Position numbers and translations under genes: made by a program. The notes beneath the pieces were generated by a model. That model was not told the DNA's origin and ran no database searches. It was given only the letters and a program-made list of their open reading frames with translations. A DNA stretch of 64,000 bases from Dehalococcoidia bacterium (GTDB lineage: Bacteria > Chloroflexota > Dehalococcoidia > Bin125), in NCBI GenBank assembly GCA_022825855.1, contig JAJDWB010000013.1, forward strand, positions 268,928-332,927. The letters are read 5' to 3'. Positions 51,307-58,784 of the stretch are shown here, one piece after another (the stretch's first letter is position 1; every line of letters starts with the position of its first letter).

Positions 51307-52141
51307 CGACACGGGCCAGTTGGATCTACTGCGGGAGCTGGCGTTCGGTTATGACCGCGATCTGCCGTTTGAGGCGCAGACTGCGCCGGCGGGTGAGGGC
51401 GGCGGGATCTCGGTGGAGCGGTTTGAGATCACGTCGCGCTACGACGAGCGGATGAGCGGGTTGTTGATTCAGTCGGCCGAGGCCGAGGGTCAGCGACCGC
51501 TGGTGCTGGTCGGGCATCCGGGGACGCTGGACAAGTCCAGCGACTACGTGCTCTGGCCGGCGGAGCAGTGGGTCCAGCGCGGGGCGATCTGCGCGACGAT
51601 CGACCAGGCGGGGCACGGCGAGCGGGCCCGGCGAGCGGTCTCGATGGAGGACTTCCAGCGCTGGCCGATGCGTCGGCTGGACCAGTCGTTGCAGACCGTG
51701 GTCGACTGGATGCGGACGCTGGACTACCTGTCGGAGCGGCCGGAGGTCGACGCCGAGCGGGTCGGGTTTGTGGGGTTCTCGATGGGCGGGATGCGCGGTG
51801 CGCCGTTTGTCGGAGTTGACGAGCGGGTCGGGGCGGCGTCGTTCTGCATCTCGGGGGCGAGCACGCTGTCGGGTCGGGGCGGCAGCGCGGGCGAGCTGGC
51901 GGACCGGTTGACGGATCCGGGCGTCTATGCGCCGTTGATGGCGGGGCGGGCGGTGCAGGTCGTGGCCGGCGAGCGGGACGACTTGATCACGCCGGAGGCG
52001 ACGCAGCGGTTCTACGACTTGTTGTCGGAGCCGAAGGAGCTGGTCTGGCTGCCGTGCGGTCACTGGGACTTCATGCCGCAGGGCATCCAGCCGGTCGGTC
52101 CGTTCCTCGAGCGCGAACTGGGCTTCGGCGGCGAGGGTTAG
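51299..52141 (+). CDS. Alpha/beta hydrolase (dienelactone hydrolase/acetyl-xylan-esterase-like)
   Basis: 280 residues. Core signals: LVLVGHPGTLDKSSDY as the oxyanion region, nucleophile elbow VGFVGFSMGGMRG with Ser, acid in VVAGERDDLITPE, and catalytic His in LPCGHWDFMPQG. It starts eight bases before the permease stop, so it is the last gene of the ABC operon. A link between an esterase and a lipid-type exporter is plausible but not shown. No signal peptide. Confidence 0.82.
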   Translation: MSDDTGQLDLLRELAFGYDRDLPFEAQTAPAGEGGGISVERFEITSRYDERMSGLLIQSAEAEGQRPLVLVGHPGTLDKSSDYVLWPAEQWVQRGAICATIDQAGHGERARRAVSMEDFQRWPMRRLDQSLQTVVDWMRTLDYLSERPEVDAERVGFVGFSMGGMRGAPFVGVDERVGAASFCISGASTLSGRGGSAGELADRLTDPGVYAPLMAGRAVQVVAGERDDLITPEATQRFYDLLSEPKELVWLPCGHWDFMPQGIQPVGPFLERELGFGGEG

Positions 52142-52147
52142 GCAGGG

Positions 52148-53410
52148 TCAGGACAGCACGCCCGAGGCGGTGAGCTCCGCGACTTCTTCGGCCGAGTAGC
52201 CGAGCACGTCGGTTGCGACTTCAAACGTGTGCTCGCCGAAGAGCGGGGCCGGGGAGGCGAGGTAGCCGGGCGTTTCGTGGAGCTTGACCGTGGGTCCGTC
52301 GTAGAGCGAGATGCCGGTTTCGGGGTGATCGAGGTAGGCGTAGAAGCCGCGCTGGGCGAGGTGGTCGTCGTGCTCGCACATGTCTTCGGCGTCCTGGACG
52401 AGCGCGGCGGGGACCCCGACCGACTGCAGGTGGACGGCGAGGGATGCGGCGTCGAAGGAGGCGGTCCAGTCCGAGATGGCGTGGTTGAGCTCGGCCTCGC
52501 TCCGGCGGCGGCCGAGCAGGGTAGCGAACCGATCTTCGGAGGCGAAGGACGAGCCTGCGGCGAGGGCGCAAAGGGATTCCCATTCGGCGTCGTCGCGGAT
52601 TGCGACGGCGATCCAGCGCTCGCGGCCGGACGGGTCGTCGGCGCAGCGGTAGATGCCGTGCGGGGACATCCAGGTCGAGCGATTGCCCTTGCGATCCTGG
52701 TTGACGCCGTTGACGGTGTAGTCCATCAGGGCGGGTCCCATGGTGGCGGCGACCGACTCGATCTGGGCGAGTTCGATGCGCTGGCCTCTGCCGGTCTTGC
52801 GGCGATGGCGGAGGGCGGCGAGGATGGCGATGATGGTGTGGCCGGGATTGATGGCGTAGTCGGGGTAGTTGGTGCCGACGCCGACCGGGCGGCGGTCGGG
52901 ATCGCCGGAGAGATGGGAGATGCCGGTGGTCGGTGTGAGGACGGCGCCGAAGCCGAGGAAATCGCGGTGCGGTCCCCAGGTGCCCTGCATCGGCTGGTAG
53001 GCGGCGATGATGTCGGGTTTGACCTCGCAGAGTTCCTCGTATGTCAATCCCCAGCGCTCGATCACGCGGGGGGTGAGATTGGAGAGGAAGATGTCGGAGC
53101 GCTCGACGATGCGCAGGGCGACCTCGCGCGAGCCTTCGGCCGACATGTTGAGCAGGAAGGAGCGCTTGTCGGCGTTGAAGTTGTTGAAGTAGGCGCAGAC
53201 GTTGTAGCCGGACTTGCCGGGCTTCTGGGGCTGTCCCAGGCGGAGGCCGTCGACGCGGGCCTCGGACTCGATGCGGATGACGTCGGCGCCGAAGTCGGCC
53301 ATCGTGCGTCCGGCGATCGGCCCTGCGCCGAACCAGGAGAAGTCGGCGACGCGGATGCCGTCGAGCGGCCGCGCGGCCGTTGTGCCGTTGAGCGATGTCT
53401 GTGAGGTCAT
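52148..53410 (-). CDS. CaiB/BaiF family III CoA-transferase (Asp-containing subunit)
   Basis: 420 residues. Landmarks: LDGIRVADFSWFGAGPIAG, MADFGADVIRIESE, NNFNADKRSFLLNM, the putative catalytic Asp in NYPDYAINPGH, and RHRRKTGRGQRIELAQIES. Start overlaps the upstream paralogue by four bases. That upstream gene has no Asp at this position, repeating the pairing seen at 18-20 kb. Acid substrates unknown. Confidence 0.88.
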   Translation of the reverse strand: MTSQTSLNGTTAARPLDGIRVADFSWFGAGPIAGRTMADFGADVIRIESEARVDGLRLGQPQKPGKSGYNVCAYFNNFNADKRSFLLNMSAEGSREVALRIVERSDIFLSNLTPRVIERWGLTYEELCEVKPDIIAAYQPMQGTWGPHRDFLGFGAVLTPTTGISHLSGDPDRRPVGVGTNYPDYAINPGHTIIAILAALRHRRKTGRGQRIELAQIESVAATMGPALMDYTVNGVNQDRKGNRSTWMSPHGIYRCADDPSGRERWIAVAIRDDAEWESLCALAAGSSFASEDRFATLLGRRRSEAELNHAISDWTASFDAASLAVHLQSVGVPAALVQDAEDMCEHDDHLAQRGFYAYLDHPETGISLYDGPTVKLHETPGYLASPAPLFGEHTFEVATDVLGYSAEEVAELTASGVLS

Positions 53411-54690
53411 ACGGCGCCCTCTCCGGCGAATGCGATCAGGTCCTCGGCAGGAATGCCGACTTCGTCCACCCAGACTTGCTGGTTATGTTCGCCGATCTGC
53501 GGGGCCGGACGGCGAATCTCGGCCGGTGTTTCAGAGAGCCGGTAGGGCGGCCCGGGGAAGCGAACATGGGCGTCGTCGGCGCCGAGTTTGGTCGGCTGGT
53601 CGATCTCCAGCCACCACTCACGGGTCTTGAGGTGCTCGTCGTCGCCGATGTCGGCGGGCGAAGCGACCATGCCGATCAGCAGTCGGCGGGCCTGTCCCTG
53701 CTCGTAGGCCTCGAGCGATGTCTTGGAGGCGTAGAAGGCGGTCAGGACTTCTTGGGCCCGGTTCATGATCGGGGCGAGCTTGGCCAGCTCCTCCTGCATG
53801 CCGAGGGCGCGCATGTTGAAGTTGGCGAAGGTCTCGGCGTAGACGGGTTCGGTCAGATCCTCGGCCTGGCCTTCTTCGTCCATCCAACGGATCAGCTCCG
53901 ACCAGGGGGAGCCGAACCCGGGAATGCCGACGGCGGAGTAGATGTAGCCGTCGCGCGTCTGGTAGGTGCCGATGCCGGGCATGCGGTGTTGCTCGCCGAT
54001 GCGCTCGCGCGAGACGCCCTGGAAGTCCCACTGCAGATGCGCGGTTTCCTGGCAGATCGAGAGCGCTTCCTGGATCGAGGTCTCGACCCGCTGTCCCGCG
54101 CCGGTCGCCTCGGCCTGGAGCAGGGCGAGGAGCGCTCCCTGGGCCGCCGAGATGCCGGCGACGATGTAGGCCTGGTTGCCGGCGATGCGCATGGGGGAGC
54201 CGTCGGGGTATCCAGCCAGGGTGGCGATGCCGGAGGCGGCCTGGGCGATGAGGTCGGTGACCTGCCAGCCGGAGCGTGGACCGTCGAGTCCGAAGCCCGT
54301 GATCGAGACCCAGATCAAGGCCGGTTGGGCGTCCATACAGGCGACGGGATCGAGCCCGAGTTCCGCCAGCTCGGAGCGCTCGGCGGCGGTCCAGGACTCG
54401 ATCACGATGTCGGCGGTCTTGACCAACTCGCCAAACAGCCAGCGGCCGTCGTACTGGCCGAGGTCGACGGTGGCCGAGCGCTTGTTGGCGTTGAAGTACC
54501 AGAAGCGCAGTGAGGTCTCGCGTCCCGGCGCGCCGTTCCAGTAGGGCGCCCGGCCGCGGGAGGGGTCGCCGCCTACCGGCTCGACCTTGATCACGTCCGC
54601 GCCGAGGTCGGCGAGCAGTTTGCCCGCGTACCAACCCATCTCGGAGGTGAGGTCGAGGATGCGGACGCCGTCGAGAGCTGTTTGGTTCAT
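53407..54690 (-). CDS. CaiB/BaiF family III CoA-transferase (Asp-lacking subunit)
   Basis: 427 residues from the ATG at 54690, set by a TACAAT hexamer six bases upstream; a longer frame to 54762 has no similarity. Landmarks: LDGVRILDLTSEMGWYAGK, LADLGADVIKVEPVGG, NANKRSATVDLGQ, TGAGQRVETSIQEAL. The active-site stretch reads IAGNQAYIVAG, so the Asp is missing. It probably forms a heteromer with the next gene. Confidence 0.86.
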   Translation of the reverse strand: MNQTALDGVRILDLTSEMGWYAGKLLADLGADVIKVEPVGGDPSRGRAPYWNGAPGRETSLRFWYFNANKRSATVDLGQYDGRWLFGELVKTADIVIESWTAAERSELAELGLDPVACMDAQPALIWVSITGFGLDGPRSGWQVTDLIAQAASGIATLAGYPDGSPMRIAGNQAYIVAGISAAQGALLALLQAEATGAGQRVETSIQEALSICQETAHLQWDFQGVSRERIGEQHRMPGIGTYQTRDGYIYSAVGIPGFGSPWSELIRWMDEEGQAEDLTEPVYAETFANFNMRALGMQEELAKLAPIMNRAQEVLTAFYASKTSLEAYEQGQARRLLIGMVASPADIGDDEHLKTREWWLEIDQPTKLGADDAHVRFPGPPYRLSETPAEIRRPAPQIGEHNQQVWVDEVGIPAEDLIAFAGEGAV

Positions 54691-54696
54691 GTTCGG

Positions 54697-54702
54697 ATTG
54701 TA
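54697..54702 (-). promoter_or_regulatory. -10 hexamer TACAAT, leaderless start of the CaiB pair
   Basis: Minus strand TACAAT, then CCGAAC, then the ATG at 54690. Spacing of six bases puts the transcript start at the initiation codon. No ribosome binding site is seen. Confidence 0.55.
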
Positions 54703-54813
54703 GGAGGCGATTTCGTGGACACGGGGTGGTTGGTAGAGATTTTTCTCTCGAGGCGAACACACAGCGGTCTGGCAAGGATTTTCAGTGTCTTGCGGGACAT
54801 CGCGGAGATTCGG

Positions 54814-54930
54814 GTGGTTGGAAGTGGTTGGAAGTGGTCAGTCCTGGTCAGGTCTCGGCGTTCGGGTTTGTTCGGGTTTGTTCGATCTTGTTCGATAGCG
54901 TTCGGTTCTGCACGGTTCTGAACGGAGGTT
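54814..54930. repeat. 10-bp-phased degenerate repeat array 3, in a 397-base gene-free divergent region
   Basis: The stretch 54691-55087 holds no convincing gene. GTGGTTGGAA is repeated at 54814 and 54824, followed by GTGGTCAG at 54834 and CTGGTCAG at 54844. From 54861 the units are TTCGGGTTTG twice, TTCGATCTTG, TTCGATAGCG, TTCGGTTCTG and CACGGTTCTG, each exactly ten bases apart. Eleven or twelve turns of helix are covered without a slip. Read on the minus strand the core is CGAACAAACC, nearly the same as array 1. It sits between the CaiB pair and the toxin-antitoxin modules. Confidence 0.8.
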
Positions 54931-55063
54931 GGCGGCGGGCGGATGGGCGTGGATTTGAGGGTTGTGGGCGTGTGTCATGGGTTGTGCTCTCTTTGCTTCA
55001 CCGGGAGCAGGATTGAACTTATCAGAACATGTGAGCGTTGCCAATGAAGGGTGGGAGAGTGCG

Positions 55064-55069
55064 TATGCT
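55064..55069 (+). promoter_or_regulatory. -10-like hexamer TATGCT for toxin-antitoxin module 1
   Basis: TATGCT lies 18 bases before the ATG at 55088; AGGAGG at 55077-55082 is a strong ribosome site. Together they fix the start of the first antitoxin; an earlier in-frame start at 54962 would lie upstream of the promoter. Confidence 0.5.
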
Positions 55070-55087
55070 GGCTTACAGGAGGCCGAG

Positions 55088-55447
55088 ATGGCGATCAGGA
55101 AGATGGACGGCGGGTTGGACGCGGAACGGGACGTGACGCCGATGTCGGAGATTCGGCGGCATGAGGCGATTCCGTTTGAAGAGTTTTGTCAGCGGTATCC
55201 CGATTGGGAGTGGTCGGAGCGGCGCAGGCGGAATCGGTTGATGTACGACGCAGACGGTCGATGCTGGGTTCCGATGATCGAGCCGGAGCGCGGTCTGCCT
55301 TACGGCTATGACGAGCCGGGGTTCACGGCGGCAGCCGAGGAAGCGCTCGCGGAGATTTCACGCAGGGCTCTGGAAGAGGTCAGAAATGGTGGGGGTGTTG
55401 ACTTTGCCGAGCTGGATGCAGACGAATCGTTCTGGACCGATGACTAG
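55088..55447 (+). CDS. Putative antitoxin of module 1 (unrecognised family)
   Basis: 119 residues, acidic, directly upstream of a RelE-type toxin with three bases between. It shares with the antitoxins of modules 2 and 3 the block TPMSEIRRxxxI..(E/D)EF..RYP(D/E)(W/Y)EW, a WVP(M/L) motif in the middle, and an acidic C-terminus (DADESFWTDD). It is more diverged than the other two are from each other. No ribbon-helix-helix, Phd or HTH domain is obvious, so the family is new to me. The acidic tail is the likely toxin-binding part. Confidence 0.6.
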   Translation: MAIRKMDGGLDAERDVTPMSEIRRHEAIPFEEFCQRYPDWEWSERRRRNRLMYDADGRCWVPMIEPERGLPYGYDEPGFTAAAEEALAEISRRALEEVRNGGGVDFAELDADESFWTDD

Positions 55448-55450
55448 CTC

Positions 55451-55732
55451 ATGCGCTTTCGAGTCACGCTGAACGCCGACGCCGATGATCAGCTACGCGC
55501 GTTGGCGCCGGTTCCCAAGAAGGAGATTCGTCGAGTGCTTCGGGAGATGGTGAACAATCCGTACGCTCTCGACACGATTCCGCTAGATCGCCCGGAACCG
55601 TTCCATCGTGTTCGGGTGGGTGATTATCGGATCATCTTTCGGCCCGGGCCGCGTCGACGGGAGGTGACGGTGATTCGGATTGGGCATCGGGAGTGGGTGT
55701 ATGAGGGGTTGGAGCGGTTGTCGGGGGAATGA
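55451..55732 (+). CDS. RelE/ParE-superfamily toxin, module 1
   Basis: 93 residues with the RelE core: FRVTLNADADDQLRAL helix, APVPKKEIRRVLREM, YALDTIPL, then RVRVGDYRIIFRPGP and VIRIGHREWVYEGLE. The Arg in the GDYRIIF strand and the late Arg/Tyr are where RelE-type mRNA interferases carry catalytic residues. It probably cleaves mRNA on ribosomes or otherwise blocks growth when free. ATG start. Confidence 0.85.
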   Translation: MRFRVTLNADADDQLRALAPVPKKEIRRVLREMVNNPYALDTIPLDRPEPFHRVRVGDYRIIFRPGPRRREVTVIRIGHREWVYEGLERLSGE

Positions 55733-55767
55733 GTCTGAATCGCATATCGTGAGGCGAGGAGGGCATC
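55733..55767 (+). promoter_or_regulatory. Conserved leader before antitoxin 2 (copy also before antitoxin 3)
   Basis: The 35 bases after toxin 1 are nearly identical to 56409-56443. They contain CATATCGT, a -10-like TATCGT, and GAGGAGG before the ATG. This suggests each of modules 2 and 3 has its own promoter and possibly the same operator. Confidence 0.5.
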
Positions 55768-56124
55768 ATGGTGAGTCGGGAAGTCGAAGGCGAACCGGGT
55801 TTGGAACGGGAAGTGACGCCGATGTCGGAGATTCGGCGGCGCAAGTCGATCACGCTTGACGAGTTCGATCGCCGCTATCCGGAATATGAGTGGACGGAAG
55901 GCCGCAAGGGCATCCTGCTGCGGGACGACCATGGCGGTCTCTGGGTACCGCTGGTCGACCCGCTGCACGGGTTGCATTACGAGTTCGACGATCCTGAGTT
56001 GACGCCGGAGATCGAAGACGCGCTAGTCGAGCACTCGCGCAGGGCGATGGAGCGGGTCAAGGCGGGACATTTCACCTACTTCGATGAGCTGGACCAGGAC
56101 GAGTCATTCTGGGATGACGAGTAG
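55768..56124 (+). CDS. Putative antitoxin of module 2
   Basis: 118 residues. The first 85 or so are almost identical to antitoxin 3 (MVSREVEGEPGLEREVTPM, EWTEGRKGILLRDDHGG, WVPLVDPLHGL), but the last 30 differ (HSRRAMERVKAGHFTYF, then DELDQDESFWDDE). The constant part may dimerise or bind DNA and the variable part may choose the toxin. AGGAGG ribosome site. Two bases before the toxin gene. Confidence 0.65.
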   Translation: MVSREVEGEPGLEREVTPMSEIRRRKSITLDEFDRRYPEYEWTEGRKGILLRDDHGGLWVPLVDPLHGLHYEFDDPELTPEIEDALVEHSRRAMERVKAGHFTYFDELDQDESFWDDE

Positions 56125-56126
56125 CG

Positions 56127-56408
56127 GTGCGCTTCCGCGTCCCTCTGGAAGACGAGGCGCGAGCGCAGCTTCGCGAGCTGGCTCCCGTGCCCAAACGGGA
56201 AGTGCGACGAGTGCTGCGTGAGATGGAAAACGACCCGTACGCGCTGGATACGATTCCGCTTCAGCGGCGGGAGATCAGGTACCGCGTTCGTGTGGGCGAC
56301 TATCGGATTATCTTTCGTCCCGGGCCGGGGGAGCGTGAAGTGACGGTGACGCGGATTGGACATCGGGATCGGGTGTATGAGGGGTTGGAGCGCGGGGCGG
56401 GGGAGTGA
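56127..56408 (+). CDS. RelE/ParE-superfamily toxin, module 2
   Basis: 93 residues, GTG start. FRVPLEDEARAQLREL, APVPKREVRRVLREM, YALDTIPL, YRVRVGDYRIIFRPGP and TRIGHRDRVYEGLERG align throughout with the toxin of module 1. All core residues are kept, so it should be functional. Confidence 0.85.
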   Translation: MRFRVPLEDEARAQLRELAPVPKREVRRVLREMENDPYALDTIPLQRREIRYRVRVGDYRIIFRPGPGEREVTVTRIGHRDRVYEGLERGAGE

Positions 56409-56443
56409 GTCAGAATCGCATATCGTGAGGCGAGGAGGACATC
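56409..56443 (+). promoter_or_regulatory. Conserved leader before antitoxin 3
   Basis: Differs from 55733-55767 at only two or three of 35 bases. It carries the same CATATCGT and AGGAGG, so the duplication unit includes the control region. Confidence 0.5.
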
Positions 56444-56794
56444 ATGGTGAGTCGGGAAGTCGAAGGCGAACCGGGTTTGGAACGGGAAGTGACGCCGATG
56501 ACGGAGATCCGGCGGCGGAAGTCGATCACGGTTGACGAGTTTAATCGCCGCTATCCGGAGTATGAGTGGACGGAGGGCCGCAAGGGCATCCTGCTGCGGG
56601 ACGACCATGGCGGTCTCTGGGTACCGCTGGTCGACCCCTTGCACGGGCTGTACTACGAGTTCGACGATCCTGAGTTGACGCCGGAGATCGAAGAGGCGCT
56701 GCTGGAGCTCGCGCGCGAGGCGCGGGAGGGCATCAAGGCTGGCCGGTACTACACCCTGGACGATCTCGATGCAGAAGACGGCATAGCTGAGTAG
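56444..56794 (+). CDS. Putative antitoxin of module 3
   Basis: 116 residues. N-terminal two-thirds nearly identical to antitoxin 2 (RRRKSITVDEFNRRYPEYEW), C-terminus different: LELAREAREGIKAG, then RYYTLDDLDAEDGIAE instead of the DESFWDDE ending. The change fits the more diverged toxin downstream. Two bases separate it from that toxin. Confidence 0.65.
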   Translation: MVSREVEGEPGLEREVTPMTEIRRRKSITVDEFNRRYPEYEWTEGRKGILLRDDHGGLWVPLVDPLHGLYYEFDDPELTPEIEEALLELAREAREGIKAGRYYTLDDLDAEDGIAE

Positions 56795-56796
56795 CT

Positions 56797-57081
56797 GTGC
56801 GTTATCGGGTCAACGTGTCGGAGGAGGCGAGGGCGCAACGGTCCAGGTTGGCTCCGGCGCCCAGGCGACTCGTGCGGAGGGCACTCCGCGAGATGGAGGA
56901 CGACCCGTACGCACTTGACACGATCCCATTGCGTCCGCCGTTGGATGGTCTGTACCGCGTCCGGGTGGGCGAACATAGGATTGTGTTCGAATTCGGGGAA
57001 GATCAACGCGACGTCAACGTCGTCCGGATCGGCCACCGGGAATGGGTGTATGAGGGGTTGGAGCGCGGGGCGGGGGAGTGA
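56797..57081 (+). CDS. RelE/ParE-superfamily toxin, module 3
   Basis: 94 residues, GTG start. YRVNVSEEARAQRSRLAP, LVRRALREMEDDPYALDT, LYRVRVGEHRIVFEFG and VRIGHREWVYEGLERG. It is the most diverged of the three: GDYRIIFRP is GEHRIVFEF. Both N-terminal and strand residues have changed, which could alter activity or specificity. Confidence 0.82.
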   Translation: MRYRVNVSEEARAQRSRLAPAPRRLVRRALREMEDDPYALDTIPLRPPLDGLYRVRVGEHRIVFEFGEDQRDVNVVRIGHREWVYEGLERGAGE

Positions 57082-57173
57082 AGGCTCGTCTGCGGCCAGT
57101 TCACATGACGAACAGCCGGAGTCTGTGACTTCGTCATAGCCGTGCCGAGCCACGACATCGGCGGTGGCATCAG

Positions 57174-57204
57174 CGAGATTGCCGCGGCGGGGCGCGGCAA
57201 TGAC
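57174..57204. repeat. Palindromic intergenic repeat, copy 3 (inverted)
   Basis: Read on the minus strand: GTC, stem ATTGCCGCG / CGCGGCAAT, CTCG. Stem arms are 57178-57186 and 57193-57201, nine perfect pairs with a six-base loop. Compared with copy 2 one C:G pair has become G:C, again with both bases changed. It lies between the convergent third toxin and the nitronate monooxygenase gene. Confidence 0.7.
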
Positions 57205-57207
57205 GGG

Positions 57208-58359
57208 TTAGGCGGAGACGGCGGCCTTGACGTTCGCAGGCAACCTCGACGTGAACACCTCGACTGCCTCCCTCACCATCTCCTCTAACACCTCTGCCGC
57301 CGGGCGGAGCTCGTGGAGGAGCCCGCTGATCTGGCCGGCGGCGTTCATCAGCAGGTCTTCACGTTCGCCCTGCTTGGCGGCTTCGGCGATGTCGGCGATG
57401 AGCAGGCCCTGGAGGCCCATGGGCAGGGCCTGGGCGCCGGAGTCTTCCCAGGCTTCGATCAGCTCGTTGGTGATGTTGCGCATGGTCTTGCCGGAGTAGA
57501 GGCGGGTGACTCGGGTGTCCTCGTCGTTGGCGGCGAGGATGCGGCGCTTGCGGAACTCGTCGAGGTTGGCTTCCTGGGTGGGGATGAAAACGGTCCCGCA
57601 CCAGACGCCGACGCAGCCCATGGCGAGGGCGGCGGCGAGTCCGCGTCCGTCGCCGATGCCTCCGGCGGCGATGACGGGTTTGGGGGCGACGGCGTCGAGG
57701 ACCTGGGGGAGCAGGGCCATGGTGCCGATGCGTCCGGTATGGCCGCCGGCCTCGTGGCCCTGGGCGACGACGATGTCGGCGTTGCCCTCGTGGACGCGGC
57801 GGGCGTTCTTGACGTTGCCGACGAGGGAGATGACCTTGCCGTTGGCCTCGTGGACCTGGTCGACGAAGGGGGCGGGATTGCCGAGTCCGGTGGCGAGCAC
57901 GGGCACCTGCATACCGGTGATCGTGTCGACCTGGTCCTGCGGCGTGAAGCGCGGGGTGCGGACATCGGCGCGCGGGGCCTGGACGTCGGGCAGGTCGAGA
58001 TCGGCGCGGATGCCGCCGATTACCTGCTTGTGGTCGTCCGGCAGGAGGTCGCGCGGGTCCGCAGGCCGCTGACGACCGCTGGGGCGCGCCGCAACGTTGG
58101 AGGGAACGAGGATGTCGACGCCGAAGGGGCGGTCGGTGAGGTCCTGGATGCGTCGGATCTGGGCTTCGAGGCGGTCGGGCGGGAATCCGGCGGCGCCGAG
58201 CACGCCGAGTCCGCCGGCGTTGGAGATGGCTGCGACGAGTTCGGGTCCGGCGACGCCGCCCTGGCCGCCGCCGACGGTCGGGCCCATGCCGGCCAGCGCG
58301 ATGGGGTACTCGATGTCCAGGAGATCGCACATCTCGGTGTGGAGGATGGGTCGGGTCAT
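57208..58359 (-). CDS. Nitronate monooxygenase/2-nitropropane dioxygenase-family flavoprotein
   Basis: 383 residues, FMN-dependent TIM barrel. Seen: ALAGMGPTVGGGQGGVAGPELVAAI with the N-terminal flavin region, VAQGHEAGGHTGRIGTMALLPQ with the catalytic-site His, IAAGGIGDGRGLAAALAMG, and the late CGTVFIPTQEA. It oxidises alkyl nitronates or, in other members, acts as a flavin reductase. The GHEAGGHTG motif is intact. It stands alone on the minus strand. Confidence 0.87.
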   Translation of the reverse strand: MTRPILHTEMCDLLDIEYPIALAGMGPTVGGGQGGVAGPELVAAISNAGGLGVLGAAGFPPDRLEAQIRRIQDLTDRPFGVDILVPSNVAARPSGRQRPADPRDLLPDDHKQVIGGIRADLDLPDVQAPRADVRTPRFTPQDQVDTITGMQVPVLATGLGNPAPFVDQVHEANGKVISLVGNVKNARRVHEGNADIVVAQGHEAGGHTGRIGTMALLPQVLDAVAPKPVIAAGGIGDGRGLAAALAMGCVGVWCGTVFIPTQEANLDEFRKRRILAANDEDTRVTRLYSGKTMRNITNELIEAWEDSGAQALPMGLQGLLIADIAEAAKQGEREDLLMNAAGQISGLLHELRPAAEVLEEMVREAVEVFTSRLPANVKAAVSA

Positions 58360-58513
58360 GGTGTTGCTCGCTCGCTGTGTTGACCGGGTTGCGCAGGCTG
58401 ATTCGCCGGCTCGGGGCGACCTGCGCGACCGCTGTGCCTGGAATGCTCTGTTCGCTGCTCATTGTTCCGGTGTCCCGTGACGCGGTCAAGCATGGAGGCG
58501 ACTTGGTCGGGGG

Positions 58514-58519
58514 TACCAT
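58514..58519 (+). promoter_or_regulatory. -10 hexamer TACCAT, leaderless start
   Basis: TACCAT, six bases, then the ATG at 58526. Same hexamer and spacing as at 3119 on the other strand. No Shine-Dalgarno is present. Confidence 0.5.
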
Positions 58520-58525
58520 GGGTTC

Positions 58526-58756
58526 ATGTCGACGCATACCTTCGTCCGAGGTCTGAGCGGGGCGCTGGACAGCGTTCTGGCGGCCGCGTCGCGGACTCTG
58601 GGGCCGCTGGGCCGGCGGCTGAGGCGGCCGCTGATGATCCTGATCGGCGGCATCGTCCTGCTGATGCTGCTGATCGTGGTGCTGCAGTCGGGGCTGGGGG
58701 TCGACAACGACGTGACGATTACGGACAGTCATCGACCGGAGATCGTCGGCGACTGA
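58526..58756 (+). CDS. Small single-helix membrane protein
   Basis: 76 residues. A basic amphipathic N-terminal half (RTLGPLGRRLRRP), one strongly hydrophobic helix (MILIGGIVLLMLLIVVLQ, about 37-54), and a short acidic tail outside. I do not recognise it. The inside-positive rule puts the N-terminus in the cytoplasm. It begins a co-oriented group with a 121-residue protein, a ferredoxin and a LysR regulator. Confidence 0.6.
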   Translation: MSTHTFVRGLSGALDSVLAAASRTLGPLGRRLRRPLMILIGGIVLLMLLIVVLQSGLGVDNDVTITDSHRPEIVGD

Positions 58757-58784
58757 TTGAGCGGACAGAGGAGCGATCGAACCG

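Noticed and set aside
54861..54910. SOS/LexA direct-repeat box of GTTC type
   Set aside because: GTTC recurs at 10 bases in a long array, whereas known LexA direct repeats are single pairs at 11; no SOS gene adjoins.
54838..55044. Minus-strand ORF across array 3 with a peptide segment like that of the ORF in array 1
   Set aside because: The peptide similarity follows from the shared repeat DNA; there is no ribosome site and the upstream part shows no similarity.
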